This document shows, piece after piece, positions 8,370-13,556 of a DNA stretch of 13,556 bases. Within the stretch, counting starts at the first letter, position 1. The number at the start of each line of letters is the position of its first letter. The position numbers were made by a program, and so were the translations under genes. Source of the DNA: an uncultured Varibaculum sp. (GTDB lineage: Bacteria; Actinomycetota; Actinomycetes; Actinomycetales; Actinomycetaceae); contig NZ_CABTZZ010000047.1 in assembly GCF_902489465.1 (NCBI RefSeq), forward strand, positions 1-13,556. The letters run 5' to 3'. The notes beneath the pieces were generated by a model. That model made no database searches, was not told the DNA's origin, and saw only the letters and a list, made by a program, of their open reading frames with translations.

Positions 8370-9146
8370 ATGGACGTGTTATTTTGGGGAGTTTTTCCCT
8401 ATATTTGCATTACGCTACTAGTTGTCGGCCTCATTTGGCGTTACCGCTCAGACCAGTATGGCTGGACTTCTGAGTCCTCGCAGCTGCGGGAAGCTAAAAT
8501 TCTGCGACTGGCTTCTCCCCTATTCCATTTCGGAATCCTATTCGTGCTGTTGGGGCATTTTATGGGGCTATTTATCCCCGACTGGATGACCGAGTCAATG
8601 GGGGTCTCCCAGCATCAATACCACCTATTAGCCACCGTTGGGGGTACCGTTGCGGGGATTGCGGCGCTAGTGGGCTTTTGCGGTTTACTCTGGCGGCGCT
8701 TCGTTAACCATTCAGTACGCTTTGCTACTACCGGTCGCGACCTAGTTGCCTATGTGTTTTTGGCGATTCCTCTAACACTGGGGGCGATAGCCACTGCCGT
8801 CAACCAGCTCTTTGGGGCTGATGGCGGTTACAACTACCGCAAAACAATTTCGGTGTGGCTGCGATCCCTATTTATGCTGCAACCGCGAGTAGATTTAATG
8901 GTGAATGTGCCCCTCAGCTTCAAACTGCATATCATTGCCGGTTTGTTATTGCTAGCAGTGTGGCCCTTCACCCGCTTGGTGCACGTGCTTTCCGCTCCGG
9001 TGGGCTACGTTACTCGTCCGCCGATTGTTTATCGTTCCCGCCGTCCGGCTCCCGCGGCTAGCCCTGAACAGCCGGGTTGGACTCCGGTGCGGGCTACTGC
9101 TGCCGGTGGTGAGGACGCTGGCGGGGCGCCTGCACAGGGGGCTTAA
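8370..9146 (+). CDS. narI: Respiratory nitrate reductase, gamma (cytochrome b) subunit NarI
   Basis: A 258-residue membrane subunit that oxidises quinol and passes electrons through two b haems to NarH. Five membrane spans are visible, at roughly 3-23, 50-70, 86-108, 124-146 and 184-208. The likely haem ligands are H53, H63, H187 and H205, matching the E. coli set H56, H66, H187 and H205 in spacing. The gene starts 4 nt after the narJ stop, with GAAGGG as a probable ribosome site inside the narJ end. A Pro/Ala/Gly-rich tail (about 227-258) extends past the conserved core; it looks unstructured and is probably cytoplasmic. Confidence 0.97.
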   Translation: MDVLFWGVFPYICITLLVVGLIWRYRSDQYGWTSESSQLREAKILRLASPLFHFGILFVLLGHFMGLFIPDWMTESMGVSQHQYHLLATVGGTVAGIAALVGFCGLLWRRFVNHSVRFATTGRDLVAYVFLAIPLTLGAIATAVNQLFGADGGYNYRKTISVWLRSLFMLQPRVDLMVNVPLSFKLHIIAGLLLLAVWPFTRLVHVLSAPVGYVTRPPIVYRSRRPAPAASPEQPGWTPVRATAAGGEDAGGAPAQGA

Positions 9147-9164
9147 ATCAGATCACTTTCCCGA

Positions 9165-9199
9165 GGGTGCCGGTTCGCGTTTTAAGCAAACCGGCACCC
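9165..9199 (+). terminator. Terminator hairpin after narI
   Basis: A perfect 11-bp GC-rich stem (9165-9175 with 9189-9199) closes a 13-nt loop, starting 18 nt past the narI stop codon. A short T run (GGTTTTAT) begins about 8 nt after the stem, so the U tract is displaced. It most likely ends the nar operon and separates it from the molybdate unit. Confidence 0.75.
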
Positions 9200-9324
9200 G
9201 CGATAGGTTTTATCATTAGATATTTCTACGGACACCAGCCGGTTTTACTTCATTTTTAATACCTGCTCACAATTTTTTCTATCAGGAGTTTTATTTTAAT
9301 TATCCCCGTATAACATTTATTTCT

Positions 9325-9360
9325 TTAGCATTTTTTCCGTTTCTGCGGTATGCTATTTTA
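9325..9360 (+). promoter_or_regulatory. Promoter of the HTH-Mop/modABC unit, probably leaderless
   Basis: TTAGCA (9325-9330) and TATGCT (9349-9354), 18 bp apart, fit a housekeeping promoter. The expected start site, 6-7 nt after the -10, coincides with the A of the ATG at 9361, and no ribosome-binding sequence precedes that ATG. TAGCAT (9326-9331) and ATGCTA (9350-9355) form an inverted repeat overlapping both promoter elements, as an operator would. An alternative -10, TATAAC, lies at 9309-9314 but has no good -35. The rest of the 214-bp gap after narI (9200-9324) is AT-rich with nothing else recognised. Confidence 0.55.
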
Positions 9361-9765
9361 ATGCCAAATTATCGTATATCTACTATCGCAAATCTTTTGG
9401 GGGTCAGCGATGACACCATTCGTCGTTGGCTGGATGAAAATTTAATCAAAGCAGTTTCTGGACCTGGCCCTAAGCGGGTAGACGGCGCCTCAGTAGCTCG
9501 TTTCCTGCAGGAGCGGCCTGCCGGAACCCTGCTGGGGGACGATCCCAATGAATCAATTCGTAACCATTTTCAGGGGCTAGTGGTTGCCCTTAAAAAAGGC
9601 CAGGTGATGAGCCAGGTAGACCTGCAATGCGGACCCTACCGGGTAGTATCCCTGGTTTCTACTGAAGCGGTAGAAGAACTGAACCTAGAGATAGGTTCAG
9701 TAGCGACCGCCCAGGTAAAAGCCACCAATGTTTCCGTGCAACTTCCGGAAGGAGATAAACTGTGA
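9361..9765 (+). CDS. HTH-Mop protein: MerR/excisionase-type HTH plus molybdate-binding Mop (TOBE) domain
   Basis: A 134-residue, probably cytosolic protein with two parts. Residues 4-50 form a small MerR/excisionase-like helix-turn-helix (ISTIANLLGVSDDTIRRWLD core). Residues about 65-130 form one Mop/TOBE domain (SIRNHFQGLVVALKKG through KATNVSVQLPE). Mop domains bind molybdate or tungstate in oligomers. The protein could be a molybdate-responsive regulator, a molybdate store, or both; I infer a regulator from the HTH and from the inverted repeat over its promoter. Its TGA stop overlaps the modA GTG start by 4 bp, so it is co-translated with the transporter. The start is ATG 9361 without a ribosome site (see the promoter entry). 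Confidence 0.88.
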   Translation: MPNYRISTIANLLGVSDDTIRRWLDENLIKAVSGPGPKRVDGASVARFLQERPAGTLLGDDPNESIRNHFQGLVVALKKGQVMSQVDLQCGPYRVVSLVSTEAVEELNLEIGSVATAQVKATNVSVQLPEGDKL

Positions 9766-10559
9766 AAAGGTTTCGTCTGGTTGCGTTAGCAGCCGGGCTC
9801 GCCCTCGCGCTGGGAGCTTGCTCGTCCTCCGGCGGCACTAAAGCCGAAGAAAGCAAAGCCCCAACAGGCAAAACCCAGTTAACGGTCTTCGCGGCGGCCT
9901 CCTTAAATAAAGCTTTCCCGGAAGTTGTAGAGAAAGTACTAAAGAAGTCAGATCCCAATATTGAAGTAAAGTTCTCCTTTGAAGGTTCATCTACCCTGGT
10001 AGATCAGCTAAAGAACGGTGCGGCGGCGGACGTGTTTGCTTCTGCGGATGAAAAGAACATGACCAAGGCTACCGCTGCGGAGCTAGTTAGCGAGGTTAAG
10101 CCTTTCGCCTCTAACACTTTGGCGCTAATCGTCCCTAAGGGGAACCCCGCCAAGATCTCCGGACTGGACGCCTCTTTGGACGGTAAGAAACTAGTCGTGT
10201 GCGCCGAGGGTGTCCCTTGCGGTAATGCCACTAAAGAGCTGCAGGAAAAGCTGGGGGTCACCCTGAAGCCGGCATCTGAGGAACAGAAAGTTACCGATGT
10301 GCGTGGCAAAGTGGAAGGCGGAGAGGCCGATGCGGGACTGGTTTACCGCACCGATGCCCTGGCTGCCGGTGACAAAGTGGAAATTATCAAGGTTGCAGGC
10401 ATCGAGCAGGTAGTTAACGCCTACCCGATTTCTTTGGTGAAGGATTCTAAGAACCAGGAAGCCGCGAAGAAGTTTATCGAGGCGGTGCTATCTGAAGAGG
10501 GGCTAAAGATCCTCGAAAACTATGGTTTCTCCGCTCCGCTATCAAAAGATAAGAACTAA
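9762..10559 (+). CDS. modA: Molybdate ABC transporter substrate-binding lipoprotein ModA
   Basis: A 265-residue extracellular lipoprotein that captures molybdate (and usually tungstate) for the ModBC transporter. The signal peptide covers 1-19, with a lipobox LGAC whose lipidated cysteine is C20, followed by a Ser/Gly/Thr-rich linker. The mature part shows ModA signatures: FAAASL (43-48), FEGSS (73-77), then LKNGAAADVFASAD (83-96), with serines near 47 and 76-77 likely to contact the oxyanion. The GTG start is chosen by AAGGAGAT upstream and by the GTGA overlap with the preceding stop. It ends in TAA, 8 nt before modBC. Confidence 0.95.
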   Translation: MKRFRLVALAAGLALALGACSSSGGTKAEESKAPTGKTQLTVFAAASLNKAFPEVVEKVLKKSDPNIEVKFSFEGSSTLVDQLKNGAAADVFASADEKNMTKATAAELVSEVKPFASNTLALIVPKGNPAKISGLDASLDGKKLVVCAEGVPCGNATKELQEKLGVTLKPASEEQKVTDVRGKVEGGEADAGLVYRTDALAAGDKVEIIKVAGIEQVVNAYPISLVKDSKNQEAAKKFIEAVLSEEGLKILENYGFSAPLSKDKN

Positions 10560-10567
10560 AGCTTCCC

Positions 10568-12157
10568 GTGCGTAAGTCTTTCGGTGTTAAGCAAGCGGCG
10601 GGATCCCCAGCGTGGCTGGCCGGTCCCGCCGTCTTAGCGTTACTTTTCCTGCTGATACCTTTCGGCGCCTTAATAATGCGAGTGCATTGGGGGCAAATCC
10701 CCCAACTCCTTGCCACTCCCGAAAGCCAAGACGCCCTGTGGTTGTCTTTAAAAACCTGTCTGATTTCTACTGCGCTTTGTATCGTTTTCGGGGTGCCCCT
10801 GGCGCTGTGGCTTTCGCAAGCGCGAAATAGCTTCTTTCCCCGCCTGGTACGCACCATCGTAACTCTCCCCATGGTATTACCACCGGTAGTCGCCGGTTTG
10901 GTACTGCTGATTACCTGGGGGCGCATGGGGATTTTAGGTTCAAAACTGGATCTATTAGGAATTCAGATCGGTTTCACCACCCTCGCGGTGGTTATCGCCC
11001 AAACTTTCGTGGCTATGCCCTTTTTGATTACTTCTCTCGAGGGGGCGCTGCGCACTCGTGGTTTCCAATACGAGGCTGCTGCTAGGGGACTAGGGGCTTC
11101 TCGCAGCCGTACCCTAGTGCAAGTAACTTTGCCTTTATCGGCACCGGCGATTGTTTCTGCAACGGCCTTAGCGTTTTCTCGTTGTCTAGGAGAATTCGGC
11201 GCGACGATCACATTTGCCGGTTCCCTGCAAGGTATTTCTCGCACCTTGCCTCTGGAAGTTTATTTACAGCGAGAAACTGACACTGACCTAGCGCTTTCTT
11301 TGTCTCTAGTGATTATTGCCCTGGCGATTGTGATGGTGGGCGGCACCCAAGTGCTTTCCGACTATTGGTATGCGCGCCTAATGGGACGGCATCAGCAAAG
11401 CGCAAACACCGGAACACTTGGTGCGATCAGTGGCTTGTCCAAAAAAAAGAAGCGAGACATACAAGCCGGACCTGGAGTACATCTAGATGCGAAAATCGCG
11501 GTGCGGCACCTGGACGTGAATTTAGATTTTGCTCCCGGTTCTGCCACTGCCTTGCTCGGCCCCAATGGCGCCGGAAAGTCTACGATTATTTCTCTACTAG
11601 CGGGCACCCTAGTACCTGATTCTGGCTCCCTTAAATGGAGCCGAAATCAGCCTCGGATTGCGCTTTTAGCCCAAGATCCCGCTCTATTTCCCCATATGTC
11701 CGTGCTGCGAAACGTGGTTTTTGGGCTGCGTTGCCTGGGCATTGAGACGGATCGTGCAGAAGAATTAGCCCGCGCTCAACTGGCGGCAGTAGGAATGCAA
11801 ACTTTGGAGAAGCGGCGTCCCCACCAGCTTTCCGGGGGGCAAAAGCAGCGGGTAGCTATTGCTCGCGCGATGGCAATTGAACCCGATGTGGTGCTATTGG
11901 ATGAACCGATGGCCTCCCTGGATGTGGAAGTAGCCGATCAGCTGCGATTATTGCTGCGTGAACGCATTGGGGGAGCTACCACTATCCAGGTCACCCACGA
12001 CCTAACAGATGTGATTGCCCTCGATTGCCAGGTAGTAGTACTAAAGCATGGCCAGGTTACCCAGCGCGGTTACTGGCGGGATCTGTTTGAGGAAACGCAA
12101 GATCGCTTCTTGCAACAGCTCACCCGGAAAGCCCAGCTTGATAACGCCATCAAATAA
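10568..12157 (+). CDS. modBC: Fused molybdate ABC transporter ModB permease-ModC ATPase
   Basis: A 529-residue single chain joining the membrane permease (about 15-268) to the ATPase (about 308-529). The permease has several membrane spans and the EAA coupling motif (YEAAARGLGAS, 168-178). The ATPase has Walker A GPNGAGKST (331-339), Q-loop Q369, signature LSGGQ (421-425), Walker B VVLLDEP (441-447) and H-loop H477. The linker (about 270-307) contains SKKKKRD, encoded by an A8 tract at 11441-11448. The ATPase stops soon after the core fold, so the C-terminal Mop/TOBE domain of classical ModC is absent. The start is GTG 10568, 8 nt after modA, with only a weak ribosome site, suggesting coupling to modA translation. 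Confidence 0.93.
   Translation: MRKSFGVKQAAGSPAWLAGPAVLALLFLLIPFGALIMRVHWGQIPQLLATPESQDALWLSLKTCLISTALCIVFGVPLALWLSQARNSFFPRLVRTIVTLPMVLPPVVAGLVLLITWGRMGILGSKLDLLGIQIGFTTLAVVIAQTFVAMPFLITSLEGALRTRGFQYEAAARGLGASRSRTLVQVTLPLSAPAIVSATALAFSRCLGEFGATITFAGSLQGISRTLPLEVYLQRETDTDLALSLSLVIIALAIVMVGGTQVLSDYWYARLMGRHQQSANTGTLGAISGLSKKKKRDIQAGPGVHLDAKIAVRHLDVNLDFAPGSATALLGPNGAGKSTIISLLAGTLVPDSGSLKWSRNQPRIALLAQDPALFPHMSVLRNVVFGLRCLGIETDRAEELARAQLAAVGMQTLEKRRPHQLSGGQKQRVAIARAMAIEPDVVLLDEPMASLDVEVADQLRLLLRERIGGATTIQVTHDLTDVIALDCQVVVLKHGQVTQRGYWRDLFEETQDRFLQQLTRKAQLDNAIK
11441..11449 (+). other. A8G slippery tract in the ModB-ModC linker
   Basis: Eight A residues followed by G encode K292-K294 (AAA AAA AAG). 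In phase, this contains A AAA AAG, the classic -1 frameshift heptamer. A -1 shift would end at the TGA at 11617-11619. A +1 shift would end at the TAG at 11484-11486. Either would give a permease without its ATPase. No strong stimulatory stem or upstream Shine-Dalgarno-like element was seen. Confidence 0.4.
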
Positions 12158-12253
12158 GTCTGGACTTTCCCCTCCGCAAAGTTGCCGGTTAGGAAGGGGG
12201 GGTGATGGAAACCGGGTAGGGACTACCTTTGAGCAATAGGTAAGCTAGCAGCT
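12158..12253 (+). other. modBC-thiL intergenic region with weak hairpins
   Basis: CCCCTCC (12169-12175) can pair with GGAAGGGG (12192-12199) with one bulge, and GGTAG (12215-12219) pairs with CTACC (12223-12227) around a 3-nt loop. CCGGTT (12185-12190) and AACCGG (12210-12215) are also inverted. No T tract follows, so termination is uncertain. No confident thiL promoter is seen. A weak TAGGTAAG (12237-12244) precedes the thiL ATG. Confidence 0.3.
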
Positions 12254-13384
12254 ATGAGCATTTCCGATCCTGCCAACTCTCCTCAGGGACAACCAGATTC
12301 CCTATTTACCAAGGATGCAGTCCCCACCCCGATTACTGCTGAAGATCGGTTAATCGCCGATTTTACTTCCAGTTTGCACTCGCACTCCCGCGTACTGGTG
12401 GGATCGGGAGATGATTGCGCGGTTTTGACTCACCCCGATTCCCGCTCCGTGATTTCCACCGATGTGTTGGTAGAAGGGGTACATTTTCGCCGCGACTGGA
12501 TGAGCCTGGAACAAATCGGGCGGCGCGCTGCCGCGCAAAACGCCGCCGATATTGCAGCTATGGGGGCGAGTGCCCATAGCGCTGTCGCAGCGGTAACCAT
12601 CCCCAAAAATATGGGTAAAACCGAAATTGACGCTCTCGCTTCCGGATTGGCTACCGGCTTAGAAAGCTACGGGTATGCCCTGGTAGGCGGCGATCTATCT
12701 TCCGGGCCGTGCCTACAGGTAGCAGTTACGGTTATTGGGGATTTAGAGGGGCGCCCTCCCCTATTACGTTGCAACGCACAATCCGGTGACCTGATTTATT
12801 TCGCGGGTAATCTGGGGGATTCTGCTGCCGGTTTAGCGCTATTAGAACGCTTCCACGGTCCCCAGGAGACGATAGATGACCCTACTCTACCCACGGAGCT
12901 GCGCGACCTCGCCATGGAGGCATTATCCCGCTACCAGGTACCGCAGGTACCTGCCGATCTCGCGCCGAAGTTAGCTAAGGCGGGAGCGCACGCCCTGATG
13001 GATGTGTCTGATGGGCTTAGCCGCGATGGTGCTAAAATCGCGGCCGCTTCGGAGGTGGTGCTGAATTTGTCCCGATCCCACTTAGCAAAATATGCCGAAC
13101 GTCTAGCGGGCTTAGCAGATTTCTTGGGAGCCAATAGTTGGGATTGGGTTCTAGGAGGCGGCGAAGATCATGGCCTACTGTGCTGCGCTCCCGCTGGGTT
13201 CTCGGTACCCGGTTTTACTGCTATCGGTGAGGCACTACCGGCGAACGCCACCGAAAATTATGCGGCCAACAGAACCGGAGGTAGGGACAGTACTGACCGG
13301 GACTTGGCGGACTCGCTTAACCCCTACCTGTTGGTTGATGACAGTCCTTACGATCAGCAGGGTTGGGATCACTTTTCTGACTAA
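12254..13384 (+). CDS. thiL: Thiamine-monophosphate kinase ThiL
   Basis: A 376-residue cytosolic kinase of the PurM/ThiL fold that phosphorylates thiamine monophosphate to thiamine diphosphate with ATP and Mg2+. Visible motifs are GDDCAV (52-57), STDVLVEGVHF (68-78), NAADIAAMGA (96-105), GGDLSSG (145-151), MDVSDGLSRD (249-258), GGGEDHGLL (301-309) and the C-terminal GWDHF (370-374). The N-terminus is about 25 residues longer than in many ThiL proteins. ATG 12254 has only a weak ribosome site, so a start nearer the ITAEDRLI motif (27-34) is conceivable, although no in-frame ATG is seen there. It has no obvious link to molybdenum metabolism and appears to be a separate housekeeping gene, convergent with the tRNA genes 29 bp beyond. 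Confidence 0.95.
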   Translation: MSISDPANSPQGQPDSLFTKDAVPTPITAEDRLIADFTSSLHSHSRVLVGSGDDCAVLTHPDSRSVISTDVLVEGVHFRRDWMSLEQIGRRAAAQNAADIAAMGASAHSAVAAVTIPKNMGKTEIDALASGLATGLESYGYALVGGDLSSGPCLQVAVTVIGDLEGRPPLLRCNAQSGDLIYFAGNLGDSAAGLALLERFHGPQETIDDPTLPTELRDLAMEALSRYQVPQVPADLAPKLAKAGAHALMDVSDGLSRDGAKIAAASEVVLNLSRSHLAKYAERLAGLADFLGANSWDWVLGGGEDHGLLCCAPAGFSVPGFTAIGEALPANATENYAANRTGGRDSTDRDLADSLNPYLLVDDSPYDQQGWDHFSD

Positions 13385-13413
13385 AAGCTGCAGCACGTGA
13401 AAATAACCGAAAA

Positions 13414-13489
13414 TGGTGGCTCCGACCGGCATCGATCCGGTGACCTTTCGATTTTCAGTCGAACGCTCTCCCAACTGAGCTACAGAGCC
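13414..13489 (-). tRNA. tRNA-Phe (GAA)
   Basis: On the minus strand a 76-nt tRNA folds fully. The acceptor GGCTCTG/CGGAGCC has one G:T wobble. The D arm has GTAGCTCAGTTGG-like sequence, the anticodon stem is TTCGA/TCGAA around CTGAAAA, and the T arm is CCGG/CCGG around TCGATG-type bases. The anticodon GAA lies at 13454-13456. The discriminator is A, and the terminal CCA is encoded at 13414-13416. Confidence 0.97.
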
Positions 13490-13509
13490 TGGGGTCCTAA
13501 TAAGACCTG

Positions 13510-13556
13510 CGACCCAGACGGGACTTGACCCCGCGCCCTCCGCCGTGACAGGGCGG
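13510..13556 (-). tRNA. tRNA-Asp (GTC), 5' part outside the window
   Basis: The 3' 47 nt are present on the minus strand: anticodon stem CCGCC/GGCGG around CTGTCAC with anticodon GTC at 13547-13549, variable loop, T arm GCGGG/CCCGT, acceptor strand CTGGGTC and discriminator G, as expected for Asp. CCA is not encoded (CAG follows). It lies 20 nt upstream of tRNA-Phe, so the two are probably one transcript. Confidence 0.93.

Noticed and set aside
12158..12253. TPP riboswitch upstream of thiL
   Set aside because: Some GGG and ACCTTTGAG-like pieces are present, but the conserved CUGAGA and ACCUGAUCUGGAUAAUGCCAG core segments are not.
13414..13556. tRNA genes as an integration site for a mobile island
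   Set aside because: No integrase, no duplicated tRNA 3' end and no direct repeats of it were seen in the window.

Overview
The window reads as chromosome of a mid-GC actinobacterium. The actinobacterial pointers are a fused ModB-ModC transporter, a helix-turn-helix/Mop protein, frequent GTG starts with GTGA stop-start overlaps, and protein sequences that look closest to Actinomycetaceae such as Varibaculum, Mobiluncus or Winkia. The family assignment is an impression from sequence and was not searched.

Layout: positions 1-265 hold no gene but several hairpins and inverted repeats. A molybdopterin adenylyltransferase-family gene (mog/moaB type) lies on the minus strand (266-817). A 195-bp divergent promoter region follows, then a plus-strand respiratory nitrate reductase locus: narK (1013-2332, interrupted by an in-frame TGA), narG, narH, narJ and narI. 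After a clear hairpin terminator and an AT-rich promoter comes a second plus-strand unit for molybdate supply: a small HTH-Mop protein, the lipoprotein ModA, and a single-chain ModB-ModC permease/ATPase. The unrelated gene thiL (thiamine-monophosphate kinase) follows. The window closes with two minus-strand tRNA genes, tRNA-Phe(GAA) and the 3' part of tRNA-Asp(GTC).

How the genes fit together: ModABC imports molybdate. The mog-type enzyme takes part in late molybdenum cofactor assembly. NarJ helps insert cofactor into NarG. NarGHI carries electrons from quinol through haem b and Fe-S clusters to the bis-MGD site, where nitrate is reduced. NarK would import nitrate and export nitrite. The block is therefore a compact nitrate-respiration and molybdenum-supply cluster next to housekeeping genes.

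Most of the window is canonical and I do not see a wholly new system. The points most worth checking are the single-codon nonsense interruption of narK, the likely leaderless promoter of the HTH-Mop gene with an inverted repeat across its -35 and -10 elements, the in-frame A AAA AAG slippery site exactly in the ModB-ModC linker, the lack of a Mop domain on ModC beside a separate HTH-Mop protein, and the nested inverted repeat downstream of mog.
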